A stretch of DNA of 64,000 nt, from positions 128,393-192,392 of the forward strand of contig JBMNQX010000004.1 of assembly GCA_050944355.1 (NCBI GenBank). The letters are read 5' to 3'. The position numbers and the translations under genes were made by a program. The notes beneath the pieces are model-generated. The model did no database searches, was not told where the DNA came from, and saw only the letters and a program-made list of their open reading frames with translations. The DNA comes from UBA4285 sp050944355. GTDB lineage: Bacteria > Bacillota > Clostridia > Lachnospirales > Lachnospiraceae. This document shows positions 7,351 through 15,186 of this stretch, one piece after another. Position 1 is the first letter of the stretch. Every line of letters starts with the position of its first letter.

Positions 7351-8214
7351 TCAGGCCTTGCCGTCAGAACCAAAGCACTTGATTCTGTCTTTGCAGGTCT
7401 CGATCATAGCGTTGTAGCCCGGCAGCAGGAGCTTTCTCGGATCATAGCCCTTGCCGATCTTGTCCTTGCCGGCCTCGATGTACTCTCTGGTCGCTCTCGC
7501 AAAAGAGAGCTGGAGCTCGGTGTTTACGTTGACCTTTGCCACGCCCATGGAAATCGCCCTGCGGACCTGATCGTCCGGAATGCCGGAACCGCCGTGCAGA
7601 ACAAGCGGAATATTGCCGGTCTTCGCGCGGACTGCTTCCAGGACATCAAAGCGCAGGCCCGGCCAGTTAGCCGGATATACGCCGTGGATATTGCCGATTC
7701 CGGCGGCGAGCATCGTCACGCCCAGCGACGCGATCTTTGCGCACTGATCCGGATCCGCACACTCGCCCATACCGACTACGCCGTCTTCTTCGCCGCCGAT
7801 GGCGCCGACTTCGGCCTCGACAGAGATGCCTTTTTCCTTTGCGATTTTTACAAGTTCAGTCGTCTTCGCAATGTTCTCGTCGATCGGAAGGCTCGAGCCG
7901 TCGAACATGACGGATGAAAATCCCGCGTCGATGCATGCCAGCGCGCCGTCATATGTGCCGTGATCCAGGTGCAGGCACACCGGAACGGTAATGCCAAGCG
8001 AATCAACCATGGCCTTGACCATGGCGGCGACGGTCCTGAAACCGGTCATGTATTTTCCCGCACCCATGGATACGCCCAGGATAACAGGTGATTTCATCTC
8101 TTCACATGCGTTTAAAATTGCCTTTGTCCACTCAAGATTGTTGATGTTGAACTGCGGAACACCGTAGTGTCCGTCTCTGGCCCTGATCAGCATTTCTTCC
8201 GCTGAAACTAACAT
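7351..8214 (-). CDS. fba: Class II fructose-1,6-bisphosphate aldolase
   Basis: A 287-residue class II zinc-dependent aldolase, which interconverts fructose-1,6-bisphosphate with glyceraldehyde-3-phosphate and dihydroxyacetone phosphate in glycolysis and gluconeogenesis. Zinc and phosphate motifs are visible: VCLHLDHGTYDG, SVMFDGSSLP, EAEVGAIGGEEDG, GNIHGVYP, LHGGSGIP and KVNVNTELQ. The length matches the FbaA family. An AGGAGGAATTTTCC binding site precedes the ATG. On the minus strand a TATAAT-like -10 box (plus 8266-8271) lies about 50 bases upstream. It is divergent from the zinc-ribbon gene and ends in a strong terminator. It is monocistronic, as expected for a highly expressed glycolytic gene. 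Confidence 0.96.
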   Translation of the reverse strand: MLVSAEEMLIRARDGHYGVPQFNINNLEWTKAILNACEEMKSPVILGVSMGAGKYMTGFRTVAAMVKAMVDSLGITVPVCLHLDHGTYDGALACIDAGFSSVMFDGSSLPIDENIAKTTELVKIAKEKGISVEAEVGAIGGEEDGVVGMGECADPDQCAKIASLGVTMLAAGIGNIHGVYPANWPGLRFDVLEAVRAKTGNIPLVLHGGSGIPDDQVRRAISMGVAKVNVNTELQLSFARATREYIEAGKDKIGKGYDPRKLLLPGYNAMIETCKDRIKCFGSDGKA

Positions 8215-8294
8215 GGAAAATTCCTCCTGTATTTATCTGTTAAACTCCAGACACATTTCATTTTGATTATACACATTCGCCGATTAAATTAAAA

Positions 8295-8323
8295 GGGACA
8301 AGACGCGCTCTGTCAGATATAAT
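8295..8323 (+). promoter_or_regulatory. Promoter of the zinc-ribbon gene
   Basis: GGGACA (8295-8300) and TATAAT (8318-8323) are spaced by 17 bases. The transcript would start near 8330. A short ACCCGG...CCGGGT hairpin (about 8366-8387) lies just before the GGAGG binding site. An AAGGAGG at 8324-8330 has no start codon close enough to use it. Confidence 0.5.
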
Positions 8324-8399
8324 AAGGAGGTAAACAGTAAAAGTTCATCAGAAGAAAGCTTCAGGACCCGGAAGTGGGATCCGGGTGTCAGGAGGAGTT

Positions 8400-9491
8400 A
8401 TGGAGAAAATTTACCGCTGTCCAAACTGCGGTGCCGCGCTGGAGTACTCGGCTGACCGCCACATGCTGCACTGCAGTCACTGCGGAACCGAGATGACAGT
8501 AGAAGCCTATCAGAAATACGAGGAACAGCAGAAAAATTCTGAGGCGGATACAGGAAATCAGGAGCGGGAAGAACAGAACGCTCACGCCGGTCAGGAACAG
8601 GCCGCAAAAGAGCGGGGACAGATGAACATGAAGATCTATCACTGTTCTTCGTGCGGTGCGATCCTCGAGACAGACACGACGACGGCTGCCACGCGGTGCG
8701 CTTACTGTGGAAATCCGACGCTGATTGAAGACAGAATTGAAGGGAGATATCGTCCGGATCTGATCATTCCCTTTTCCATTTCAAAAGAAAAGGCGATGGA
8801 GGCGTATGAGCAGTGGACCGGAAAAGGCCCGCTTACGCCGCGCGAGCTGCGTGGAAAAACGGTGACAGACCGCATGACAGGCATATATATTCCGTTCTGG
8901 ATTTACGATTTTCACGCGGATGGCCGGATTACGGCCAACGCCACCCGCACCAGGGTTGTGCCCAGACACAACGGCGAGGACGTCTACACCGATCATTTTC
9001 TGGTGGTCCGGGAACTCGGCTCGGATTTCCGGGGAATTCCGGCGGACGGATCAAGCAAGATGGATGACACGGTAATGGACAAACTTGAGCCGTTCAACAT
9101 GCAGGGCATAAAGCAATTTGCACCGGAATATCTGAGCGGCTTTCTCGCGGAACGCTATGACCTGACGGATGAAAACGTCGTCTCCCGCGCGAAACAGAGG
9201 GCCAGCGACTATATCATTTCAATGACGATGAGCACCATCGCCGGATACAATTCTGTCGTGCCTCTCGACAGAGATGTCCGGCTCACACCGCTTGGGTGCC
9301 GCTACGCGCTTTTCCCGGTATGGATGATGAACTGCACATACCGCGGAAAGCCGTTTACATTTGTCATGAACGGACAGACGGGGCGGATTGTGGCTGACAG
9401 GCCGATAAGCGGAAAGCGCTTTGCGGGGATTACCGCCGCTGTTTTTGCCGGCGCGTTTGTCGTGGGACTGCTGGGAGGTATGCTGCTGTGA
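8400..9491 (+). CDS. Zinc-ribbon protein with C-terminal membrane anchor
   Basis: A 363-residue protein starting at the ATG behind GGAGG. The N-terminus holds a double zinc ribbon: CPNC (Cys7 and Cys10) with CSHC, then after a Gln/Glu-rich linker CSSC with CAYC. A large beta-rich middle part follows (RPDLIIPFSISKEKAMEAYEQW, GIYIPFWIYDFHADG). One transmembrane helix closes the protein (AAVFAGAFVVGLLGGML). Similar proteins occur widely in Firmicutes as TFIIB-type zinc-ribbon proteins of unknown role. The stop overlaps the GTG start of the TPM-domain gene, so the two are probably a membrane-associated pair. Confidence 0.75.
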   Translation: MEKIYRCPNCGAALEYSADRHMLHCSHCGTEMTVEAYQKYEEQQKNSEADTGNQEREEQNAHAGQEQAAKERGQMNMKIYHCSSCGAILETDTTTAATRCAYCGNPTLIEDRIEGRYRPDLIIPFSISKEKAMEAYEQWTGKGPLTPRELRGKTVTDRMTGIYIPFWIYDFHADGRITANATRTRVVPRHNGEDVYTDHFLVVRELGSDFRGIPADGSSKMDDTVMDKLEPFNMQGIKQFAPEYLSGFLAERYDLTDENVVSRAKQRASDYIISMTMSTIAGYNSVVPLDRDVRLTPLGCRYALFPVWMMNCTYRGKPFTFVMNGQTGRIVADRPISGKRFAGITAAVFAGAFVVGLLGGMLL

Positions 9492-10318
9492 ATATTTTTG
9501 GAAAATGCCTGAGAAAAGCGGCATGCGTGATGCTGTCCGCTATTGTCGTATCGGCGCTGTTTCTGTGGCTGGCGCCCGCCGATGTGCCGGCTGACACGAC
9601 GTATGTGTTTGACGGGGCGGATCTGCTGACGGATGAGGAAGAGAGCAGTCTCGAAAGTCTGCTCGCGGATGTGTCCGCGGACTGCGGTGTGCCCGTCGTC
9701 TGCGTCACGACAAATGAGGGAATGACATCCTCAGAGCTGCGTCTGTACCTGGCGGATGACATTCTGACGGCGTATTTTGACACGGACGGAGACGCCAGCA
9801 CTTCTCCGGACGGTCTGGCGTACGGCATTGACATCAGCTCCCGCACGGATACGGTTGTGAGCGGCGGGAGTGTTTACGAGGAACTGGACCAGAACGATCT
9901 GGATGATCTGCGCGAGACGGCCGAGAACGAGATCGTCGGCGTGAGTCAGAGCGATCACGAGGCTTTTTACAGCGCGTTTGAGGCGTTTGCAAAGCGGAGC
10001 GAGCACTATCTGAGCAACTCGGTCCTTTATCATCTGTCGGAGAGCCTGCTGCCGGCGCTTGTATTTGCGGTTGTTGTGACGATTATCGTCATGGCGATTC
10101 TTGTCTCCGTACAGAAGTCGCACATGAAAGCCGGCGCGGCCGATTATGCTGACCGGCGCTCTGTCCAGCTGAAAAACAGACAGGATATTTATCTGCGCAC
10201 GACGGTTGTCCACCACGAGGCGCCGAGAAACACCGGAGGAGGACGGCCCGGTGGTCCTTCGGGATCCTTCTCCGGCGGTGGTGGCGGAAGTTTCGGAAGT
10301 TCTTCCGGCCATTTTTAA
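9488..10318 (+). CDS. TPM-domain membrane protein (YgcG-like)
   Basis: A 276-residue protein starting with GTG in a GTGA overlap with the upstream gene. It has an N-terminal signal or anchor helix (about 10-30), an extracytoplasmic TPM domain from about 38 to 165 (YVFDGADLLTDEEESSLES is typical of its start), and a second membrane helix (about 186-205). A basic cytoplasmic part and a Gly/Ser-rich tail (SFSGGGGGSFGSSSGHF) follow. TPM proteins such as YgcG and Psb32 are membrane-linked, and some have phosphatase activity or help photosystem or membrane-protein repair. The Gly-rich tail is typical of the bacterial group. No function can be assigned beyond that. Confidence 0.8.
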   Translation: MNIFGKCLRKAACVMLSAIVVSALFLWLAPADVPADTTYVFDGADLLTDEEESSLESLLADVSADCGVPVVCVTTNEGMTSSELRLYLADDILTAYFDTDGDASTSPDGLAYGIDISSRTDTVVSGGSVYEELDQNDLDDLRETAENEIVGVSQSDHEAFYSAFEAFAKRSEHYLSNSVLYHLSESLLPALVFAVVVTIIVMAILVSVQKSHMKAGAADYADRRSVQLKNRQDIYLRTTVVHHEAPRNTGGGRPGGPSGSFSGGGGGSFGSSSGHF

Positions 10319-10340
10319 TCGGCGGCAGATTCAAAAAAAG

Positions 10341-10865
10341 TCAGCACGTTTCCGGATCGCCGTAATCTTTTCCGAACGTCTCGACCGTCACGGTCTTCAT
10401 GACCTGCGGCTTCTGGGGGCGGTCGTTCCAGTCGGTTGAAGTTTCGGCGATGCGGTTCAGAACGTCAAAGCCTTCGGTGAGTTTTCCGAAAGCGGCATAC
10501 TGACCGTCAAGGTGCGGAGCGTCTTTGTGCATGATGAAAAACTGAGAGCCGGCGGAATCCGGATCCATGGCGCGCGCCATTGAGAGCACGCCGGCCGTGT
10601 GCTTCAGGTCGTTTTTGAATCCGTTGGCCGAAAACTCTCCGCGGATTGAATATCCCGGGCCGCCCATTCCGGTGCCTTCCGGGTCTCCGCCCTGAATCAT
10701 GAAGTTCTCGATGACTCTGTGGAAGATCAGGCCGTTATAAAAGCCCTGCTGCACAAGGTGAATGAAATTTCTGACGGTGTTGGGCGCGATGTCCGGGTAG
10801 AGCTCGGCCTTCATGACGCCGCCGTCTTCCATGGTAATGGTAACGACAGGATTTTTTGTCTCCAT
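10341..10865 (-). CDS. Cyclophilin-type peptidyl-prolyl cis-trans isomerase
   Basis: A 174-residue cytoplasmic cyclophilin without signal peptide that catalyses proline isomerisation in protein folding. Active-site and binding motifs are clear: FHRVIENFMIQGGDPEGTGMGGPGY (with the catalytic Arg and Gln), LSMARAMDPDSAGSQFFIM, and HLDGQYAAFGKLTEGFDVL. An AGGAGG site precedes the ATG. It is convergent to the TPM gene with only 22 bases between them and no obvious terminator. Confidence 0.95.
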   Translation of the reverse strand: METKNPVVTITMEDGGVMKAELYPDIAPNTVRNFIHLVQQGFYNGLIFHRVIENFMIQGGDPEGTGMGGPGYSIRGEFSANGFKNDLKHTAGVLSMARAMDPDSAGSQFFIMHKDAPHLDGQYAAFGKLTEGFDVLNRIAETSTDWNDRPQKPQVMKTVTVETFGKDYGDPETC

Positions 10866-10894
10866 TGCGATAACCTCCTGATAAATTCAGAAAA

Positions 10895-11653
10895 ATGATA
10901 ACACGGTATTGCGGCCGTGAACAATTGCATTTTCCACGAAAGGACAAAATAACGGAGTATACAGTACAGACGAGTGTGGGGCCGGTTCTCGTGACAGACG
11001 ATCCGAAAAGGGCTGAAACGGCCAAACTGCCCGTAATCGGCGTGGGTCTTGATTTCAGAGGAAATGCGGCGCTTGTCGTTGAAGATGCGCATGATCTGAC
11101 GCCGGAGCTGCTCGAAAAGACTGCCCGCCGGGCCTTACATCTCCCCGTCACCATTGCTGTCACCAAACGCCTGATTCTGCGCGAGATGACAGAAGATGAG
11201 ACGGGGCTTCTTGACGCGCTCGACGAGGCAGTGGCGTCCCGGTTTACAGGCCCGAATGAATATCACGGCCTCACCCGCGCGGAAATTCATGACAAATTTG
11301 CGGCCTACAGGAATTGGGCATATGAGATGCTCGAGATGGGGCTGTACCTCGTTTTCCGACGGTCTGACGGAAGACTCATCGGCAGGGCCGGCTTTTCGAC
11401 AGGCGATTTTGACGGCACGCCGGTCATGCTTTCCTATGAGATTGTGAGAGAGGAGAGGGGAAAGGGGTATGCGTCGGAGGCGGTGAGCGCGCTGCTTGAT
11501 TATGCCCGGGGAATGGGAATAGGGGAACTGTGCATTCTGACAAGCCCGGAAAACGCGGCGAGCCGCGCCATCGCTCTGCGTTCCGGCTTTCTGCCATGCG
11601 GATTCCGGGATGGAAAAGAAAAGTTTCTTATGATATTTCATAAGCCTTCTTAA
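10895..11653 (+). CDS. GNAT acetyltransferase with an extra N-terminal domain
   Basis: A 252-residue protein. Residues from about 88 onward form a GNAT acetyltransferase of the ribosomal-protein/RimJ type: TKRLILREMTEDE, the acetyl-CoA loop EERGKGYASEAVSALLDYA, and ENAASRAIALRSGFLPCG. The first 85 residues (VGPVLVTDDPKRAETAKLPVIGVGL and on to LTPELLEKTARRALHLPVTI) are a separate domain that looks like a small HAD- or Rossmann-like fragment joined to GNAT domains in some Lachnospiraceae. The acceptor substrate is unknown. The start is uncertain because no good Shine-Dalgarno precedes the ATG at 10895. Confidence 0.75.
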   Translation: MITRYCGREQLHFPRKDKITEYTVQTSVGPVLVTDDPKRAETAKLPVIGVGLDFRGNAALVVEDAHDLTPELLEKTARRALHLPVTIAVTKRLILREMTEDETGLLDALDEAVASRFTGPNEYHGLTRAEIHDKFAAYRNWAYEMLEMGLYLVFRRSDGRLIGRAGFSTGDFDGTPVMLSYEIVREERGKGYASEAVSALLDYARGMGIGELCILTSPENAASRAIALRSGFLPCGFRDGKEKFLMIFHKPS

Positions 11654-11675
11654 AGTATTTTTTAGATCAGTTTAA

Positions 11676-11704
11676 TTGAATTTTTCTGTGTGCGTCTGTA
11701 TACT
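11676..11704 (+). promoter_or_regulatory. Promoter of the DUF624 gene
   Basis: TTGAAT (11676-11681) and TATACT (11699-11704) are separated by exactly 17 bases. It lies 70 bases before the DUF624 start codon and just after the GNAT gene. Confidence 0.65.
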
Positions 11705-11774
11705 AGCCTTTATGAGAATATTCAGGCGGCCGCAGCGTGATCCGGGCCGCTTTTCGACAGGACAGAGGTAGCAA

Positions 11775-12914
11775 ATGGGCGGTATTTTTGACATCAACGG
11801 CAAGTTTTATACGACATTTACCAAGATCACGGATTTTATTATTCTGGCTCTGCTGCTGGAAATTTTCAGTATTCCGATCGTGACGACCGGGCCGGCGATC
11901 TGCGGCGTCTACTATGTCGCGATGCGCGAGGTCAGAGACGAGGAAGGATATGTCTGGAAAGGATTCTGGAAATCCTTCCGTCAAAACTTCAAACAGGGAC
12001 TGGTTCTGACTCTGATCATCGGCGGCATCGATCTCTTTATGGTTCTGGATATCTACTGGGCATATCAGATCTGGCAGCTGAACGGAACTTTCTTTTACCA
12101 GGCGATTATGTTTATAATCCTCGGACTGGCGTTCGTATTCTTTTCCATCAGTCTGTATGTGTTCCCGCTGCTGTCAAAATTCTATAACAACAATCGCGGC
12201 ACGCTTAAGAATGCCGTCATTGTGGCGTCCAAGCATACTCCGACTACGATCATCATGGCCCTTTCACTGCTTGCGATTCTTTACTTCTCGTATACCTGGA
12301 ATCTGCTTGTACTGTTCATAGGCCTTCCGATTTTCCTGTATGCATCAGCTGCCCGTTTTTCGAAGATTATCGAGCAGATCATTGATGAGTACGAAGACGA
12401 GCACAATGTTCAGCTGGCTGAGGGTGAGCAGCAGCTCGACGAATCACAGATGCCTGCCAAAGAGGAGGTGCCGGACACTCTGCCGAGCGGACACCGCCGT
12501 CCGGAGGTTATTCTGGCCGGCCGCCCGTACACGAAACTCTCAAAAGAAGAGAAGGCCGAATACGATCTGGCTGTCGAAGAAGAGCTGAACTATGAGGCAG
12601 AACTCATGCCCATGACGATTCAGGATGCGATTCGGATGAAAGAGGAAGCGGCTGCCGACAGTACCGCGGACAGCACATCAGAGACTTCTGCCGGGATGCT
12701 GAGCGAAAACGGGCAGAGCACCGATGATGAGCCTGGCGGTGAGAACGCCGGAAACGCTGAGGGCACTCAGGGCACTCAGGACGCTGAGAGCGCGCAGGAT
12801 GCTCAGGATGCTGAGGGCGCACCGGATGCAGAGGGTGCACCGGACGCTGAGAGTCCGCAGGCTGCCGGCACGGAAGTGAAAGACGAAACGGCAGAAGAAG
12901 CAAAGGAAGCTTGA
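11775..12914 (+). CDS. DUF624 (YesL-like) membrane protein with acidic repeat tail
   Basis: A 379-residue protein. The first 210 residues match the DUF624/YesL family: an N-terminal FTKITDFIILALLLEIFSIP segment, the conserved GPAICGVYYVAM loop, and five or six membrane helices. YesL-type proteins are often found with carbohydrate transporters, and their function is unknown. Unlike a typical 200-residue YesL, this one carries a 170-residue cytoplasmic extension. It is rich in Glu, Asp and Ala, and ends in degenerate repeats of the type AQDAEGAPDAEG. The repeat part probably arose by slippage. Confidence 0.75.
   Translation: MGGIFDINGKFYTTFTKITDFIILALLLEIFSIPIVTTGPAICGVYYVAMREVRDEEGYVWKGFWKSFRQNFKQGLVLTLIIGGIDLFMVLDIYWAYQIWQLNGTFFYQAIMFIILGLAFVFFSISLYVFPLLSKFYNNNRGTLKNAVIVASKHTPTTIIMALSLLAILYFSYTWNLLVLFIGLPIFLYASAARFSKIIEQIIDEYEDEHNVQLAEGEQQLDESQMPAKEEVPDTLPSGHRRPEVILAGRPYTKLSKEEKAEYDLAVEEELNYEAELMPMTIQDAIRMKEEAAADSTADSTSETSAGMLSENGQSTDDEPGGENAGNAEGTQGTQDAESAQDAQDAEGAPDAEGAPDAESPQAAGTEVKDETAEEAKEA
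12751..12858 (+). repeat. Degenerate tandem repeat inside the DUF624 gene
   Basis: A run of 9- and 18-base units, such as GGCACTCAG twice and GATGC(T/A)GAGGG(C/T)GCACCG twice, encodes the Ala-Asp-Glu-Gln-rich tail. The units differ mostly at third codon positions, so the protein pattern is kept. Confidence 0.7.
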
Positions 12915-13006
12915 GATTTTTTGAATTTGAAAAGCTCTGCGCTCAAGGCCCCGGTCTGTTTTGAAAATCCGGGTTTTGGGCGCGGACTTTTTTGGGAAAA
13001 AAGTGC

Positions 13007-13035
13007 TTGCATTTTCTATTGCCGCTGATTATAAT
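13007..13035 (+). promoter_or_regulatory. Promoter of the tRNA genes
   Basis: TTGCAT (13007-13012) and a perfect TATAAT (13030-13035) are spaced by 17 bases. The expected start is near 13042, about 38 bases before the 5' end of tRNA-Gln. Confidence 0.8.
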
Positions 13036-13079
13036 AGCATACGTCGTGATGAGCGGCGGCAATTCACAAGATTGTGTAT

Positions 13080-13151
13080 TGGGCTTTCGCCAAATGGTAA
13101 GGCACTGGATTCTGATTCCAGCATCTGGGGGTTCGAGTCCCTCAAGCCCAG
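13080..13151 (+). tRNA. tRNA-Gln (anticodon CUG)
   Basis: A complete cloverleaf can be folded. The acceptor TGGGCTT pairs with AAGCCCA, with discriminator G73. The anticodon stem CTGGA/TCCAG closes the loop TTCTGAT with anticodon CTG. The T arm carries GTTCGAGTC. The terminal CCA is not encoded. Confidence 0.95.
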
Positions 13152-13154
13152 CTG

Positions 13155-13187
13155 ATCCTCCACCAAGAATTTGTGGAGGATTTTTTT
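13155..13187 (+). terminator. Intrinsic terminator between the two tRNA genes
   Basis: ATCCTCCAC (13155-13163) pairs perfectly with GTGGAGGAT (13173-13181), followed by seven T residues (13181-13187). It begins 4 bases after tRNA-Gln and its T-run ends 6 bases before tRNA-Ser. Confidence 0.85.
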
Positions 13188-13193
13188 ACAACT

Positions 13194-13281
13194 GGAGACG
13201 TATCGAAGCGGTCATAACGGGGCGCACTCGAAATGCGTTTGGCGGGTAACTGCCACAAGGGTTCGAATCCCTTCGTCTCCG
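13194..13281 (+). tRNA. tRNA-Ser (anticodon CGA)
   Basis: An 88-base class II tRNA with acceptor GGAGACG pairing to CGTCTCC, discriminator G, anticodon loop CTCGAAA in the CGCA/TGCG stem (anticodon CGA), a long variable arm (GGCGGGTAACTGCC) and a GGTTCGAATC T arm. It reads UCG codons. The CCA end is not encoded. A separate promoter for it is not evident. Confidence 0.95.
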
Positions 13282-13288
13282 TAGCTTC

Positions 13289-13325
13289 AGCTCCCGCGGG
13301 ATTCTTCTCCTGCGGGAGCTTTTTT
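13289..13325 (+). terminator. Intrinsic terminator after tRNA-Ser
   Basis: AGCTCCCGC (13289-13297) pairs perfectly with GCGGGAGCT (13312-13320), followed by TTTTT. It closes the tRNA transcription unit. Confidence 0.9.
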
Positions 13326-13405
13326 ACTGTCCGGTCTGCCCAAAATACTGCGGATCGCGGCTTTTTACCTTTACACACGGAAACAGTCTGAGGAGTATAA
13401 TCAAA

Positions 13406-14167
13406 ATGAAATTTTCCTATCCGTCTATCGTGCGCTTTTCGGAATGTGGAAAGAACGGGCGCCTGAGTGTGCCGGCGATTGTGACATATATGCAGGACTG
13501 CAGCGCGATGCAGTCTGACTGGCTCGGGATCGGCACAAATGAGCTGATCGCGTCTCACCGCGCGTGGTTTGTCATCGGCTGGAATATCCAGATCTACGAA
13601 AGACCCGAGGCCAATACGAGAATCCGCGTGTGGACGTGGTCGACCCGTTTTACCGGCATTTACGGGGAACGCTGCATGCAGATCACCAATGAGATGACCG
13701 GTGAGGTTTACGCAGAATGCGCGGCGCTCTATGTTTACATGAACCTGTCCACGATGCATCCGACCAAGGCGGAGGGCCCGCTTGTTCTGGGGTACAAGAC
13801 AAGTCCGGCGCTCACGTCTGTGAAAAAGAGCGGGAGAAAGCTCCCGGTGATCGGAGAGCAGCGGGAAGCAGACACATTTGTCGTGAGAAAACATGACACA
13901 GATGCATACGGCCATATGAATAATGCGCGCTATGTGTTCTACGCGTCCGATTGTCTGCCGGACGGTTTTGAGACCGGGAGGCTGCAGGTGGAATACAAGA
14001 TTTCGGCGCGCGCGGGAGATGTGGTTCACATTTTTACGAGTGAGACAGACACGCAGTTCGAAGTGGAAATGCGCGGGGATGACGGACAGATTTTCGCGCG
14101 GATTCTGTATACGAAAAAGGGAGAGGGCAATGATTCAGCTGGGAAAGACGCAGAAACTGAAAGTTGA
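13406..14167 (+). CDS. Acyl-ACP thioesterase
   Basis: A 253-residue acyl-[acyl carrier protein] thioesterase that releases free fatty acids from ACP. It consists of two hotdog folds. The first (about 1-130) carries the family marks SDWLGIGTNEL and RAWFVIGWNIQIYERP. The second begins near 150 with HDTDAYGHMNNARYVFYASDCLP, where the Asn-containing GHMNN segment is catalytic in bacterial relatives. The length fits the bacterial group. A GAGG site precedes the ATG. The CvfB-like gene starts 38 bases inside its 3' end, implying translational coupling. Confidence 0.93.
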   Translation: MKFSYPSIVRFSECGKNGRLSVPAIVTYMQDCSAMQSDWLGIGTNELIASHRAWFVIGWNIQIYERPEANTRIRVWTWSTRFTGIYGERCMQITNEMTGEVYAECAALYVYMNLSTMHPTKAEGPLVLGYKTSPALTSVKKSGRKLPVIGEQREADTFVVRKHDTDAYGHMNNARYVFYASDCLPDGFETGRLQVEYKISARAGDVVHIFTSETDTQFEVEMRGDDGQIFARILYTKKGEGNDSAGKDAETES

Positions 14168-14954
14168 AAAATCCGTCGCATTCGGCGTTTATCTGGGGGA
14201 GCAGGATGATCACGTTCTCCTCCCGCGCAAAGAAGTTCCGGATGGCGTAAAGCCCGGGGACAAACTGGAAGTGTTTGTGTACCGCGACTCTGATGACCGC
14301 CTGATTGCCACGGTGAAAACGCCGCTCATCGGGCTCGGAAAAATGGCGGTTCTTAAAGTGAAACAGGTCACGAAAATCGGCGCGTTTCTCGACTGGGGGC
14401 TCGAAAAGGACCTGCTTCTTCCCTATAAAGAGCAGACGGAGAGAGTTCACGAAGGACAGATGGTTCCTGTCGTTCTCTACATCGACAAGTCTGACCGTCT
14501 GACAGCTACGATGCATGTCTACCGCTATCTGCAGACAGCTCCGGATTACGGGAAGGACCGTCAGGTGAAAGGCACCGTGATCCAGGTAAATCCTGACATG
14601 GGCGTCTTTCTCGCCGTGGATGGCCGTTACTTCGGCATGATTCCGATCCAGGATACGACAAAGAAATATGCGCTCGGCGAAACCGTCTGCGGCCGCGTCT
14701 CAAGAGTGCGGGACGACGGCAAACTCGTGATATCCGTCAAAGACAAGGCGTACCGGGTCATGGGTGAAGATTCCGAAAAAATTCTCCGGCTTCTCATGAA
14801 AAATGGCGGTTCGCTCCCCTACGGAGACAAGTCCGACCCGGAAAAAATCCGGGAAATGTTCGGAATGAGCAAGGCGGAATTCAAACGGGCCGCGGGGCGT
14901 CTGTTAAAAGAAAGAAAAATACAGATCGGACCGTATGAAATTCACAGTGTCTGA
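14130..14954 (+). CDS. CvfB-like S1 RNA-binding protein
   Basis: A 274-residue protein of the CvfB/YitL family, with three S1-like beta-barrels and a C-terminal winged helix. Visible marks are LGKTQKLKVEKSVAFGVYLG at the start, KQVTKIGAFLDWGLEKDLLLP in the second S1 domain, VKGTVIQVNPDMGVFLAVDG in the third, and the winged-helix end EMFGMSKAEFKRAAGRLLK. CvfB affects virulence gene expression in Staphylococcus, probably by binding RNA. I chose the ATG at 14130 because it matches the family start and lies behind GAGAGGG, although it overlaps the thioesterase gene by 38 bases. Confidence 0.9.
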   Translation: MIQLGKTQKLKVEKSVAFGVYLGEQDDHVLLPRKEVPDGVKPGDKLEVFVYRDSDDRLIATVKTPLIGLGKMAVLKVKQVTKIGAFLDWGLEKDLLLPYKEQTERVHEGQMVPVVLYIDKSDRLTATMHVYRYLQTAPDYGKDRQVKGTVIQVNPDMGVFLAVDGRYFGMIPIQDTTKKYALGETVCGRVSRVRDDGKLVISVKDKAYRVMGEDSEKILRLLMKNGGSLPYGDKSDPEKIREMFGMSKAEFKRAAGRLLKERKIQIGPYEIHSV

Positions 14955-15186
14955 ATTTCGATGTTCATATCGTTTTGTAAAATTGACGAAAGCTCTTTTA
15001 TAAGTTTGTGAAAAGTCAATAAACATTCCGCCGCAATAAATAAAATCGGAAAATATTACAAAAATCCCCCGGATATTTCAGTAATTTGAAACATGGCATT
15101 AGCACTGGATTTCGGGTATAGTTAGCATAGTTAAAGCCGCCCGGAATGTATTTACGATGCGCGGCAATATTTTCAGGAGGATTGTA
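14955..15186 (+). promoter_or_regulatory. AT-rich leader of the sugar ABC ATPase gene
   Basis: These 232 bases hold no gene. They are AT-rich and end in CAGGAGG (15174-15180) before the ABC ATPase ATG. A TATAGT box (15117-15122) is the best -10 candidate, but its -35 match is weak (TGGCAT at 17-base spacing, or TTGAAA at 25). No convincing terminator for the upstream gene was found. Confidence 0.35.

Noticed and set aside
12751..12858. A CRISPR-like repeat array
   Set aside because: The units are short, adjacent and in frame with an acidic protein tail, with no spacers.
15086..15122. TTGAAA with TATAGT as a standard promoter for the sugar ABC ATPase
   Set aside because: The spacing is 25 bases, too long for a normal promoter, so only a weak -10 candidate is mentioned.
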